From Rhodophyticola sp017644125 (GTDB lineage: Bacteria > Pseudomonadota > Alphaproteobacteria > Rhodobacterales > Rhodobacteraceae), in assembly GCF_042140125.1 (NCBI RefSeq), contig NZ_CP159473.1: DNA of 64,000 bases; one strand, 5' to 3'. Numbering within the stretch: the first letter of the stretch is position 1; every line of letters begins with the position of its first letter. The notes beneath the pieces are model-generated. The model was given only the letters and a program-made list of their open reading frames with translations, made no database searches and was not told the origin of the DNA. The translations under genes were made by a program, and so were the position numbers. Shown here piece by piece: positions 16,610 to 25,420 of this stretch.

Positions 16610-16633
16610 TCTTCCGCATTACCGGAGAAATCG

Positions 16634-16662
16634 AAACCGCGCCCTTACCGGCGCGGTTTTTT
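16634..16662 (+). terminator. Rho-independent terminator of the rpsF-rpsR-rplI operon
   Basis: Perfect 10-bp arms AAACCGCGCC and GGCGCGGTTT with a CTTACC loop, running into TTTTTT, 24 bases after the rplI stop. Confidence 0.9.
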
Positions 16663-16750
16663 CATGCCCTGGCAGGGCCTCATGGCCCGTCCGCCACCGG
16701 GGTCCGCCGTCCCGTCTCTCACAGATGCTGTGACGCAGCCGGGCGAAAAC

Positions 16751-16786
16751 CGACAAAACAAGACCCGCCTCGGAGGGCGGGTCTTG
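16751..16786 (-). terminator. Rho-independent terminator of the three-repeat secreted protein gene
   Basis: Arms CAAGACCCGCC and GGCGGGTCTTG (11 bp) followed on the minus strand by TTTTGT, 24 bases past the stop of the leftward gene. Confidence 0.85.
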
Positions 16787-16810
16787 CGATGCCGTCAGGC
16801 TGGAAACCGG

Positions 16811-18160
16811 TCAGTTGTTCCAGGTCTCCATGTTCAGCGTGGCGGGGCAGCTATCCCCGCTGAAGGTGCCGACCCAGACATCGACCCGCCCGTTCAACAG
16901 GTGCGCGCCCCGCAGATCCAGCCGGGGGTCCAGATTGCCGTTGCTGTCGTCATCATAGAACCACTGCCCGTTGGCCGCGTTCACGATCAGCGTGCTGTCG
17001 CATTGGCTGTCCACGTCGATGGCAAGCCGATACTGGTCCATACCGCTCAGGAAGAAGGTGTAATCGGGCGTCGCGTTGGCATAGCCCCCCGCGCCGATGC
17101 CGCAATCGCCGACGGGCGTGCCGCCACCGGCCTGAACGCCATAGGCCTGCGGGCTGTAAAGCTGCTGACCGGTGATGTTCACCTGCTGGCCCGACAGCGC
17201 GAAACTCGGACATCCAGCGGCCTGTTGCGGCTGGGGCGCGGGCGCGGTGACATAGAAGGTCTCCATGTTCAGGGTCGCGTTGCAGGGCGTGCCGGAATAG
17301 CTGCCGACCCAGACATCGACCCGCCCGTTCAACGCCTGGGCGCCGACCAGTTCGAGGCGGGGGTTCGGATATCCCGCGCCATCATCATCGAAATGCCACG
17401 TGGTATCGGCGCTGTTGACCAGCAGGGTCGTATCGCATTCCGCCACCACGTCTATCGCCAGACGGTAGGGATCCATACCGCTCAGATAGAAGGAGTATTG
17501 CGGCGCGGCGCTGAAATAGCCCGTGCCCTGGAACTCGCCGCAATTCGATGCCGGCGTGGTGCCCTGCGCCTGAACCCCATAACGCTGCGGTGCGTAAAGC
17601 TGGTCGCCGGTAAGCTGGATCTGCGCGCCTTGCATGTTCCATGTCGGGCAACTTGCCGGTGCCGGTGCCGGGGTGGGCGCGGGCGCGGGCGCCTGTGTGA
17701 GGAAGGTCTCAAGTGTCACGGTCGCGCTGCACCCGCCGCCTGCGAATGTGCCGACCCAGACATCGACGCGGCCATTGGTCTGCGCCGCGGTCGCAAGCTC
17801 GATCCGCGGATCGAGGTTGCCGTTGCTGTCATCGTCGAACCGCCACTGACCGTTGGCCGTATTAACGAGCAGTGCCGCGTCGCACGTGCTGTCCACATCG
17901 ATGACCAGGCGGTAGCTGTCCATTCCCGACAGATCGAAGGAGTAATCGGGCGCGGACCGGAAATTGCCCGATCCCAGAGTGCCAAGACCGCAATTGGCCA
18001 GGCTGTTGTCGCCGCCGGCCTGCACGCCGAAGGTCGTCGGGGTGTAAAACTGGTCGCCGGTATAGGTGAAGGACCCGCCGGCCAGTTGGTAGGCCGGGCA
18101 GGCCAATGCCGCCACGCCCATGGACAAGAACAGAAAAATGCTGGCTAGGAATAATCTCAT
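16811..18160 (-). CDS. Secreted protein of three tandem beta-sandwich-like repeats
   Basis: This 449-residue protein has a signal peptide (MRLFLASIFLFLSMGVAALA) and three ~125-residue repeats. Each runs from a Cys-Pro start through GDQLY(T/A/S)P...GVQA, a cysteine pair, the block SGMD.YRL.IDV...CD, the acidic turn DDDSNGNLDPR, and closes NGRVDVWVG.(F/Y).G..C.AT...ET. Repeats 1 and 2 are joined by an Ala-Pro linker (APAPAPTPAPAPA). Conserved cysteines suggest disulfides, and the Asp-rich turn could bind calcium. I do not recognise a named family; the layout recalls bacterial pre-peptidase C-terminal-type sandwich domains. GGGAGGG before the ATG at 18160 fixes the start. It is monocistronic. 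Confidence 0.75.
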   Translation of the reverse strand: MRLFLASIFLFLSMGVAALACPAYQLAGGSFTYTGDQFYTPTTFGVQAGGDNSLANCGLGTLGSGNFRSAPDYSFDLSGMDSYRLVIDVDSTCDAALLVNTANGQWRFDDDSNGNLDPRIELATAAQTNGRVDVWVGTFAGGGCSATVTLETFLTQAPAPAPTPAPAPASCPTWNMQGAQIQLTGDQLYAPQRYGVQAQGTTPASNCGEFQGTGYFSAAPQYSFYLSGMDPYRLAIDVVAECDTTLLVNSADTTWHFDDDGAGYPNPRLELVGAQALNGRVDVWVGSYSGTPCNATLNMETFYVTAPAPQPQQAAGCPSFALSGQQVNITGQQLYSPQAYGVQAGGGTPVGDCGIGAGGYANATPDYTFFLSGMDQYRLAIDVDSQCDSTLIVNAANGQWFYDDDSNGNLDPRLDLRGAHLLNGRVDVWVGTFSGDSCPATLNMETWNN

Positions 18161-18476
18161 CGGAATTCCCTCCCCTAAGCTTATCAGTGTCAAATATGTG
18201 GGCGCAGGCAGAACCCTCCGACCACGATCCGGATCAATTGGCCTGCCCCCGCCATGCATGATGCTTCCACGTGCCGGGCACGGGACGGGTCGGGCCGCCC
18301 CGTGACCGGGGCACACCGACAACGATAGGCGGATTACCGCCAAACGCATAGGGGAAACCTTTCGCGGCACGTGCCTTTTTTGTGCGTTTTGCTTGTAAAA
18401 AGGGCCGCCCCAGGGACGGCCCAAATCACTCTGTCTGATGGTCTGCGATATCGGCTGCGCGGGTCGCGCCGACGTC
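18161..18476. other. Intergenic region between the three-repeat protein and tig
   Basis: These 316 bases contain the tig terminator at their right end; the remainder should hold the promoter of the leftward secreted-protein gene. No ORF or RNA is recognised. Confidence 0.5.
18397..18422 (-). terminator. Rho-independent terminator of tig
   Basis: On the minus strand GGGCCGTCC pairs with GGGCGGCCC (one mismatch) and is followed by TTTTT. It is 54 bases beyond the tig stop. Confidence 0.75.
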
Positions 18477-19805
18477 TCAGTCCTCCTCTTCCAGCGCTTC
18501 GACGGCCTTTTGCAGATCGTCCTTGGAGACGTCCTTGTCCTCCACCGCTGCCATTTCGAAGATGAAGTCGATCACCTTGTCCTCGAAAAGCGGGGCCCGA
18601 AGCTGCTGCTGCGCGGCCTGATTTTGCTGAATGAATTCAAAGAACTGGCGCTCCTGCCCCGGATACTGCCGGGCCTGATTCATGATCGCCTGGGTCATCT
18701 CGGCATCCGAAACCTGAACATCGTTCTTCTGCCCAAGCTCGGCCAGAAGCAGGCCCAGACGGACGCGCCGTTCGGCCAGCGTCCTGTGCTCCTCGGTGGG
18801 CTCGATCTCCGGGTGGTCGTGGCCCTGCACATCGGGGTTTTCCTCATGCCAGAGCTGATGGGCGATCTGGCCTGCTTCCGCAGCGACCAGCGACGGCGGC
18901 AGATCGAACTTCACCAGATCGTCCAGCTGGTCCAGCAGTTGCCGCTTCAGCACCTGCCGGGCGGCGCCGGAATACTGCGCCTTCAACTGCTCCTCGATCT
19001 GGCCCTTCAACGCGGCCAGATCCTCGGCCCCGTACTGCTTGGCCAGCTCGTCATTCATCTCGGCCGGTACGGGCTTCTTGACCTCTTTGATCTTGCACTC
19101 GAACACGGCCGCCTTGCCGGCAAGATGCTCGGCCTGATACTCCTCGGGGAAGGAGACCTCGACATCCTTTTCCTCGCCCGCCTTGGTGCCGACAAGCTGC
19201 TCTTCGAAGCCCGGAATGAAACTGTCGGACCCCAGAACCAGCGGGTAATCCTCCGCCGCGCCACCATCGAAGGGCTCGCCATCGACCTTGCCCAGGAAGT
19301 CGATCACCACCTGATCGCCCTTGGCCGCCTTGCCTTTCTTGGTCGCGAAGTTCTGCGCGCTTTCGGCGATCTTGCCCAAAGCCTCGTCGACCTCCGCCTC
19401 CGCGGGGGACACGACCAGCCGCTCCAGCTTCAGCTTCTTGTAATCCACATCCGGAATATCGGGCAGCTTTTCGTAGGACATGGCCACGACGATATCGTCG
19501 CCCTCCTTCCAGTCCTCGTTGACCATCTTGATCTCGGGCTGCATCGCGGGGCGGTCGCCGCTCTCCTCAAGATGACCCTGCATCGCGCCGTCAACGGTTT
19601 CCTGCATCGCCTCACCCATCAGGCGCGGGCCGAACTGCTTCTTCAGCAGCGGCAGCGGCACCTTGCCCTTGCGAAAGCCCTTCATTTCGACCTCGGGCTG
19701 CGCCTCGGCCAGCTTTTCGTCCACCTTCGCGTCCAGCTCGGCGCCCGTGATGGTGATTTCATAGGCGCGCTTCAGTCCGTCGTTCAGCGTCTCGGTGACG
19801 TTCAT
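18477..19805 (-). CDS. tig: Trigger factor (ribosome-associated chaperone and prolyl isomerase)
   Basis: A 442-residue trigger factor. The N-terminal ribosome-binding domain has the signature GFRKGKVP (about residue 40); the middle PPIase domain begins at KGDQVVIDFLGKVDGEPFDG and includes FIPGFEEQLVG; the C-terminal helical chaperone arms end in an acidic tail EALEEED. Two adjacent ATGs occur; the second (19805) has AGGAC at the better spacing and gives MNVTETLNDGLKRAYEI, the family start. Downstream of tRNA-Leu on the same strand. Confidence 0.96.
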   Translation of the reverse strand: MNVTETLNDGLKRAYEITITGAELDAKVDEKLAEAQPEVEMKGFRKGKVPLPLLKKQFGPRLMGEAMQETVDGAMQGHLEESGDRPAMQPEIKMVNEDWKEGDDIVVAMSYEKLPDIPDVDYKKLKLERLVVSPAEAEVDEALGKIAESAQNFATKKGKAAKGDQVVIDFLGKVDGEPFDGGAAEDYPLVLGSDSFIPGFEEQLVGTKAGEEKDVEVSFPEEYQAEHLAGKAAVFECKIKEVKKPVPAEMNDELAKQYGAEDLAALKGQIEEQLKAQYSGAARQVLKRQLLDQLDDLVKFDLPPSLVAAEAGQIAHQLWHEENPDVQGHDHPEIEPTEEHRTLAERRVRLGLLLAELGQKNDVQVSDAEMTQAIMNQARQYPGQERQFFEFIQQNQAAQQQLRAPLFEDKVIDFIFEMAAVEDKDVSKDDLQKAVEALEEED

Positions 19806-19910
19806 CATTGTCCTCGCATAGGTGAAAAGGGCACCCGGCGGGTCCCTTGGCAGAATTTGCGCCTTACTAGTGGGGGGCCGGGGGGCGTTCAACCCCAAAT
19901 GAAAGGGGTT

Positions 19911-19995
19911 TGGTGCGGGTGGAGGGACTTGAACCCCCACGCCTTGCGGCGCCAGAACCTAAATCTGGTGCGTCTACCAATTTCGCCACACCCGC
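19911..19995 (-). tRNA. tRNA-Leu, anticodon TAG
   Basis: Cloverleaf on the minus strand: acceptor GCGGGTG paired with its complement before A and an encoded CCA, D-loop with AAATTGGTAGACGC, anticodon arm CCAGA-TTTAGGT-TCTGG (anticodon TAG, reading CUN), a long class II variable arm (CGCCGCAAGGCG) and T-arm GGGGGTTCAAGTCCCTCC. The long variable arm is diagnostic for leucine together with the anticodon. Confidence 0.95.
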
Positions 19996-20315
19996 ATGCG
20001 CCGCGCTCTTTAGCAGAGGGCTTGGTCACAGGGTAGAGGCAAAACGCATCGGCCGGGCCGGGTGCCGCGCGCGCCAAATCCCCGGTCCGGGCGGCCGGAA
20101 CAAGGCACAAACCGTCACGTGGCGACCGGCGCAGCCTTCGCGCCCCATGCCCCGCGCCGACCGAATGCGCCTGCGGGAAACCGCCGGGCAATGCCTCTTT
20201 GTCACGGCGAAAAACCGCCCAGTCAAAAGGCTTTGGGAATTCCGCCTGTATCGGTTAACCTTTTCCTAATCACAATGAGGCAGCATTGCCCGCAGATCCA
20301 TGAGCAGGATTTCAT
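19996..20315. other. Intergenic region between tRNA-Leu and the Hint protein
   Basis: These 320 bases have no supported ORF. The right half is AT-richer (TTAACCTTTTCCTAATCACAA near 20257) and is a plausible promoter area for the Hint gene. The tRNA promoter must lie in the left part. Confidence 0.4.
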
Positions 20316-20819
20316 ATGACACGGCCCGCAGATGATCGGCGCCATCATAGCGCATTGGACAAAGCGGCGTGGCTCGATGACGCCGCGCTTCCGATCGGCA
20401 CCACCCTGCTTACGCTGGATGGCACGCTTCCGGTCGAATATCTCGTGCCCGGCGACCGGGTGATCACCCGCGACGGGGCGTATCGGCTGCGCGCCGCGCT
20501 GCGCCATACTGTCCCACAAGGGCTGCGCATGGTCCGCGTCAGCCGCGATGCGCTTGGCGGAAAACCGGATGCGGATATCACGCTTCTGCCCCGGCAGCGC
20601 GTTCTGATCCGCGATTGGCGCGCCCGGGCGCTTTACAACGCGCCGCAAGCCTGTGTCCCTGTCGAGCGTCTGATCGACAGGGAATATGTGCGCTGGACGA
20701 TGGACACGCCGGCGCATGTGATCTCTCTCCATTTCGACCGGCAGGTCATCCTTTATGCCGCGGGTCTGGAGCTACAGAGCACGGCCCGGCTGGCCCCGCC
20801 GGTCTCTGACGCGGCCTAA
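20316..20819 (+). CDS. Orphan Hint-domain (hedgehog/intein-like) protein
   Basis: A 167-residue protein whose residues ~25-150 match the Hint_2 type domain common in Rhodobacterales: LPIGTTLLTLDGTLPVEYLV, PGDRVITRDGAYRL, ITLLPRQRVLIRDW, VPVERLIDR and a late histidine in HVISLHFDRQVIL. In related proteins the domain sits in large calcium-binding secreted proteins; here it stands alone without a visible signal peptide. The usual start cysteine/serine of a self-splicing intein is not at the expected boundary, so autoprocessing is doubtful. Monocistronic, with AGGA upstream of the ATG. Confidence 0.75.
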   Translation: MTRPADDRRHHSALDKAAWLDDAALPIGTTLLTLDGTLPVEYLVPGDRVITRDGAYRLRAALRHTVPQGLRMVRVSRDALGGKPDADITLLPRQRVLIRDWRARALYNAPQACVPVERLIDREYVRWTMDTPAHVISLHFDRQVILYAAGLELQSTARLAPPVSDAA

Positions 20820-20876
20820 CACGGCGCAAGGGCGCGCACGGCAACGCGTTTCCCGCGCCCCGGCCATAGGTTCCCC

Positions 20877-22511
20877 TCAGAGGCTCCCAAGCGGCGTAGC
20901 ATCCTCAAGATCGCGCAACACCTCCGGAAGCCTCTCGGGCAGGTCCTCCGCGACAAGGCCCGGCCCGAAGGCGCGGGCGCAGTCCACATGCAGCCATGCG
21001 CCGGTCTCCGCGGCCTCCATCGGGCTCATGCCCCGCGCCAGCAGGCCGATGATGAACCCGGCCAGCACATCGCCCGACCCTGCGGTCGCAAGCCACGGCG
21101 CGGCGCGGTCATACCGGGCGGCGTTGATCGACGCCCGCCCCGACGGCTCTGCGGTCACCGTGTCCGGCCCTTTGAACAGCACCACGCAGCCCGCCCGAGC
21201 GGCGGCCTCCCGCGTGGCGTCGACCTTGGAATAGGCGGGGCCCTTGGTGGGCGCGGCGTCCAGCCTTTCGGCGAGATCCGGGAAAAGGCGTCTGAATTCG
21301 CCCGCATGGGGTGTCAGGATGCAACTTTCATGCAGCATCGCGAACAGATCCGCGGGGGCATCCGCAAAAGCGGTGAGCGCATCGGCGTCCAGAACGACGG
21401 AGCGGCGCGGCGGAGGCGCACCCGGCGCGCGGCCCCGTGACGCACGGTCCCCGGCCCCGAGGGCCACCGGCACAAGATCCCTCGCGCGGTCCACACCCAG
21501 TCCCGGACCGAGGCAGAGCGCATTCAGCCGCTCATCTTCCAGAAGAGTAGCAAGCCCCCCCGCCCCGTTGGCACGTTTGATCATGATGGCGGTCAGTTGT
21601 GCTGCATGTTCCGCCACCGCCGCATCCTCGCAGACAACGGAGACGAGGCCCGCCCCGATCCTGAGCGCACCGCGCGCGGCAAGGCGGGCGGCACCGCCCG
21701 CACCCGGCCCGCCGGAGAGGATGAGCGCGTGACCATGGGAATACTTGTGGTGATCCGCGCGTTTTGCCAGCGCCCCATGCGCCGGGCGCTCCACCAGCCG
21801 CACAGTCTCGACAGGCGGCACGACCGCGCTCCCCCCGGATCGCGGCGTCAAGCCGATGTCACAGAGAACGGTTTTCCCGCATTCCGACGGGCCACGATCC
21901 AGATAATGGCCAAGCTTCGCCGCATGAAAGGTCACGCTCAGATCCGCCCTGATCGCGGTGCCCAGAATGCGCCCGCTATCGGCGCAGAGGCCACTGGGCG
22001 TATCAATCGCCACCACGCGAACGCCCTTTTTTCCAAACACGTCCCGCGCCTGCGCAAAAACCGTGAAAAGCCCGCGAAAGGGGCGCGTGAGCCCGGTCCC
22101 GAACAATCCGTCGACGATCAGGCTGCATTCGGGCACCACCAGACTGTCGTCTTGCAGGGGGGGCGGGTCGATACCGCGCATGGTGACCGCGCCCAACTCT
22201 CTCCAGCGCTCGTAATTCGCTCTCGCATCCGGCGGCAGGTGGTCGGGATCGCCGTATAGGAACACCTCCACCTCCCATCCCCAGCCTTTCAGCAGGCGCG
22301 CGACGACGAACCCGTCGCCGCCATTGTTGCCCGGGCCGCACAGCACAACCGCGCGGTGCGGGGCCTGCGCCAGATCCGGCCATTCGGCGAAGACGGCCTC
22401 CACCACGCCCCGGCCCGCGCGCTCCATCAGCTCCAGACCCGTGACCGAGCCGCTGTCGATCGCGGCGGTTTCGACCCCGCGCATCTGCGCCGCCGTCAGC
22501 AATTCCGTCAC
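20877..22511 (-). CDS. nnr: Bifunctional NAD(P)HX epimerase / ADP-dependent NAD(P)HX dehydratase
   Basis: This 544-residue repair enzyme restores hydrated NADH and NADPH. The N-terminal YjeF epimerase domain (1-~215) shows VLCGPGNNGGDGFVVARLL and VDGLFGTGLTR. The C-terminal ribokinase-like dehydratase domain shows ALILSGGPGAGGAARLAARG, LTPHAGEFRRLFP and the ATP/ADP-site motif GSGDVLAGFIIGL with the catalytic Asp. GTG start with AGAGGGG six bases ahead. Divergent from glnB across ~175 bases. Confidence 0.93.
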   Translation of the reverse strand: MTELLTAAQMRGVETAAIDSGSVTGLELMERAGRGVVEAVFAEWPDLAQAPHRAVVLCGPGNNGGDGFVVARLLKGWGWEVEVFLYGDPDHLPPDARANYERWRELGAVTMRGIDPPPLQDDSLVVPECSLIVDGLFGTGLTRPFRGLFTVFAQARDVFGKKGVRVVAIDTPSGLCADSGRILGTAIRADLSVTFHAAKLGHYLDRGPSECGKTVLCDIGLTPRSGGSAVVPPVETVRLVERPAHGALAKRADHHKYSHGHALILSGGPGAGGAARLAARGALRIGAGLVSVVCEDAAVAEHAAQLTAIMIKRANGAGGLATLLEDERLNALCLGPGLGVDRARDLVPVALGAGDRASRGRAPGAPPPRRSVVLDADALTAFADAPADLFAMLHESCILTPHAGEFRRLFPDLAERLDAAPTKGPAYSKVDATREAAARAGCVVLFKGPDTVTAEPSGRASINAARYDRAAPWLATAGSGDVLAGFIIGLLARGMSPMEAAETGAWLHVDCARAFGPGLVAEDLPERLPEVLRDLEDATPLGSL

Positions 22512-22538
22512 GCCGATCCCCTCTTGCGATTCAGTTCT

Positions 22539-22553
22539 GCATAAAAAATATGC
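22539..22553. promoter_or_regulatory. Inverted repeat in the nnr-glnB divergent promoter region
   Basis: GCATA and TATGC flank AAAAA in an otherwise GC-rich gap. It is AT-rich enough to be a promoter element or regulator site for nnr or glnB. I cannot assign a regulator; it does not match the NtrC consensus. Confidence 0.3.
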
Positions 22554-22686
22554 GTACCGCTTAATTCGTCATCGCACCGCCGGGTTTCCATCAGTGGCGC
22601 AACGCATGCGTCATGCTACCCGATTGCCCCCCATGGGCGAAAGTGGTGTCACGGGCGGGCATGCATGACGAGGAGGCCCGGGGGAC

Positions 22687-23025
22687 ATGAAAAAGATCGA
22701 GGCGATCATCAAACCGTTCAAGCTGGATGAGGTCAAAGAGGCCCTTCAGGAGATCGGCATACAGGGCCTGAGCGTCACCGAAGTCAAAGGGTTCGGGCGC
22801 CAGAAAGGCCATACCGAGCTTTACCGTGGCGCGGAATACGTTGTGGATTTCCTGCCCAAGGTGAAGATCGAGGTCGTGCTGGCCGATGATCAGGTGGATA
22901 CCGCGATCGAAGCGATCATCGACGCGGCCAAGACCGACAAGATCGGCGACGGCAAGATCTTCGTCTCCTCCATCGAACAGGCGATCCGCATCCGCACAGG
23001 CGAGGCTGGCGAAGACGCGCTTTGA
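22687..23025 (+). CDS. glnB: Nitrogen regulatory protein P-II (GlnB)
   Basis: A 112-residue PII signal protein that senses 2-oxoglutarate and ATP/ADP. The T-loop is intact with the uridylylation site Tyr-51 (KGHTELYRGAEYVVDFLPK), and the C-terminal part has DKIGDGKIFVSSIEQAIRIRTGE. It is 72 bases upstream of glnA, the usual alphaproteobacterial glnBA operon, so it probably controls glutamine synthetase through adenylylation and nitrogen gene expression through NtrB/NtrC. Confidence 0.97.
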   Translation: MKKIEAIIKPFKLDEVKEALQEIGIQGLSVTEVKGFGRQKGHTELYRGAEYVVDFLPKVKIEVVLADDQVDTAIEAIIDAAKTDKIGDGKIFVSSIEQAIRIRTGEAGEDAL

Positions 23026-23097
23026 ACCGCGATCAGTTGTACGAGAGGGGCATGATCATGCCCCGGAAACAGACCCAAAACGTCAAGGAAGGTCACG

Positions 23098-24504
23098 ATG
23101 AGCAAAGATAAGGTTTTGTCCATGATCAAGGACGAGGATGTCGAATATGTCGATATCCGCTTCACCGATCCGCGAGGCAAGCTTCAGCATGTCACGGTGT
23201 TGTCCGACCAGGTTGATGAAGACTTCCTGGACGAAGGGTTCATGTTCGACGGCTCTTCGATCGCCGGCTGGAAAGGCATCGAAGCTTCCGACATGAAACT
23301 GATGCCAGACACCGAAAGCGTCTATGTCGACCCGTTCTACGCGGAAAAGACGATCTGCCTGCACTGCTCGATCGTGGAGCCGGACACCGGGGAATCCTAC
23401 GACCGCGACCCGCGCGGCACGGCGGAAAAGGCCGAGGCGTATCTGAAATCCTCCGGCATCGGCGATGTGGCCTATTTCGGGCCCGAGGCGGAGTTCTTCC
23501 TGTTCGACGACGTGCGCTTTTCGGTCGGCATGAACAAGGTCTCGTACGAGGTCGACGCGCAGGACGCCGCCTGGAACACCGACAGCGAATACGAGATGGG
23601 CAACATGGGCCATCGGCCCGGCGTCAAGGGCGGCTATTTCCCGGTGAACCCCACCGACGCGGCCCATGATCTGCGCTCGGAAATGCTGTCCACGATGAAG
23701 CGGATCGGCATGAAGGTCGACAAGCACCACCATGAGGTGGCGTCGTGCCAGCACGAGCTGGGCCTGATCTTCGACAGCCTGACCAAACAGGCCGACGAGT
23801 TGCAGAAATACAAATACGTCATCCACAACGTGGCCCATGCCTACGGCAAGTCCGCGACCTTCATGCCCAAGCCCATCGCAGGCGACAACGGCACCGGCAT
23901 GCATGTGAACATGTCGATCTGGAAAGACGGCAAGCCCCTGTTCGCAGGCGACAAATATGCCGACCTGTCGGATGAGGCGCTGTATTTCATCGGCGGCATC
24001 CTCAAGCACGCCAAGACGCTGAACGCCTTCACCAACCCGTCGACCAACAGCTACAAGCGCCTGATCCCGGGCTTCGAAGCGCCGGTTCTGCGCGCCTATT
24101 CCGCCCGCAACCGCTCGGGCTGTGTGCGGATCCCGTGGACGGAATCGCCCAAGGCGAAACGGGTCGAGGCGCGGTTCCCCGATCCGTCGGCAAACCCCTA
24201 TCTGTGCTTCGCGGCCCTGCTGATGGCCGGTCTGGACGGGATCCAGAACAAGATCCATCCGGGCGATCCCTCGGACAAGGACCTCTACGATCTGCCGCCC
24301 GAAGAGCTGGCGGGCATCCCCACGGTCTGCGCAAGCCTGCGCGAAGCGCTGGACGCGCTGGAGGCCGATCACGCCTTCCTGCTGGCCGGCGACGTGTTCA
24401 CCAAGGACCAGATCGAAGGCTACATGGAGCTGAAATGGGAAGAGGTCTATGCCTTCGAGCATACCCCTCACCCGGTGGAGTATCTCAACTATTACAGCTG
24501 CTGA
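23098..24504 (+). CDS. glnA: Glutamine synthetase type I
   Basis: A 468-residue GSI that makes glutamine from glutamate and ammonia with ATP. Visible signatures: FMFDGSSIAGWKGIEASDM, the glutamate/ammonia site region AGDNGTGMHVNMSIWKDGK, the ATP-site region NPSTNSYKRLIPGFEAPV, and the adenylylation tyrosine loop near the C-terminus (DKDLYDLPPEE). AAGGAAGG precedes the ATG. It follows glnB in an operon and ends in a strong terminator. Confidence 0.98.
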   Translation: MSKDKVLSMIKDEDVEYVDIRFTDPRGKLQHVTVLSDQVDEDFLDEGFMFDGSSIAGWKGIEASDMKLMPDTESVYVDPFYAEKTICLHCSIVEPDTGESYDRDPRGTAEKAEAYLKSSGIGDVAYFGPEAEFFLFDDVRFSVGMNKVSYEVDAQDAAWNTDSEYEMGNMGHRPGVKGGYFPVNPTDAAHDLRSEMLSTMKRIGMKVDKHHHEVASCQHELGLIFDSLTKQADELQKYKYVIHNVAHAYGKSATFMPKPIAGDNGTGMHVNMSIWKDGKPLFAGDKYADLSDEALYFIGGILKHAKTLNAFTNPSTNSYKRLIPGFEAPVLRAYSARNRSGCVRIPWTESPKAKRVEARFPDPSANPYLCFAALLMAGLDGIQNKIHPGDPSDKDLYDLPPEELAGIPTVCASLREALDALEADHAFLLAGDVFTKDQIEGYMELKWEEVYAFEHTPHPVEYLNYYSC

Positions 24505-24526
24505 GCCGAAGCGGTTCGGGTTTCGG

Positions 24527-24558
24527 AAAGGGCGCCATGTTGGCGCCCTTTTCTTTTG
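24527..24558 (+). terminator. Rho-independent terminator of glnBA
   Basis: Perfect 11-bp arms AAAGGGCGCCA and TGGCGCCCTTT with a TGT loop, followed by TCTTTTG, 22 bases after the glnA stop. Confidence 0.9.
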
Positions 24559-24643
24559 CGATATCAAGCGAAAGGCTTGACCCGACATGCGCACCGGTTG
24601 AGGATCAGCCGAACCTTTGAAACAGACCCGAACCGGAAGACCC

Positions 24644-25138
24644 ATGACCCGCCTGGCCCTATTTGCGCTGCCCTTCGCCCTTCTGACCACCGCGACCCTC
24701 GCCCAGGACGCCGCGCCGCCTGCGGAACTGGGCACCGATCCCGACGCGATCCTTGAGGTTGCAAGGGGCTTCGGCGCGGCCCAGATGGAAGCCGCCGACA
24801 GGGCCGGCCGCCCGCTTGTGACCGGCATGCTGAACGGCACCCGCTATGGTGTGCTGATGTATGGCTGCGACGAGGGGGATGGCTGCGACAGCGTGCAGTT
24901 CTTCGCCACGTTTTCGGAATCCGGCACCACGCTGGAGTTTCTGAACCAGTGGAACGCGGACAAACGGTTCGGCTCGGCCTATCTTCAGGAGGATGGCGAT
25001 GTCATCCTGCACTACAGCACCAGCATCCGCTACGGCGTCAACCAGCGCAATTTCGAGGATACGTTCGATGTCTGGCAGGTCACGCTCAACCAGTTCGTGA
25101 ACCGGCTTTCCGGCCTTCCCGACGACGCGGCCCGCTAG
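24644..25138 (+). CDS. Secreted YbjN-domain protein
   Basis: A 164-residue protein with a signal peptide (MTRLALFALPFALLTTATLAQ) and a YbjN-like domain (DAILEVARGFGAAQ, LNGTRYGVLMYGCDEGDGCD, LEFLNQWNADKRFGSAYLQE, VNRLSGLPDD). Two cysteines in the middle strand may form a disulfide. YbjN domains resemble type III secretion chaperones in fold and have no settled enzymatic role. The ATG at 24644 is chosen because it opens the signal peptide. Its last bases overlap the end of the convergent 72-residue gene. Confidence 0.7.
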   Translation: MTRLALFALPFALLTTATLAQDAAPPAELGTDPDAILEVARGFGAAQMEAADRAGRPLVTGMLNGTRYGVLMYGCDEGDGCDSVQFFATFSESGTTLEFLNQWNADKRFGSAYLQEDGDVILHYSTSIRYGVNQRNFEDTFDVWQVTLNQFVNRLSGLPDDAAR

Positions 25139-25353
25139 AACCGGGTGAACCGGGAGGCCTTGCGCATCGTGCGGATCATCTGGCGGGTGTTTTTCTGGCT
25201 GCTCCGGGCGCTTTCGCGCTGTTCGGGCGTCATCGCCTCTTCGCGGGCGTCGCCCCGGCCACGGGTGGCGCGGTTGATCCCGGCATTGACGCCGCGGTTC
25301 ACAAGCTGACGGATCAGCGTATTCATTACCATGCGAATGATGCGGTCCATCAT
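25135..25353 (-). CDS. Small basic hypothetical protein
   Basis: A 72-residue, strongly basic protein (MMDRIIRMVMNTLIRQLVNR ... RQMIRTMRKASRFTRF) with an amphipathic N-terminal helix and a Q/R-rich centre. No family is recognised. It overlaps the stop of the convergent YbjN gene by four bases and lies 67 bases downstream of scpB, so it may be the last gene of the nagZ-scpAB run. Confidence 0.5.
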   Translation of the reverse strand: MMDRIIRMVMNTLIRQLVNRGVNAGINRATRGRGDAREEAMTPEQRESARSSQKNTRQMIRTMRKASRFTRF

Positions 25354-25420
25354 CGGCCTCCTGTTCGTTACTCCCCGGCAATATAGGGCAAAACGCGGCA
25401 GAATTCAGGCGTCCCGTCCG

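Noticed and set aside
23083..24840. 585-codon minus-strand frame opposite glnA
   Set aside because: Antisense shadow of glutamine synthetase, without ribosome site or recognisable domain.
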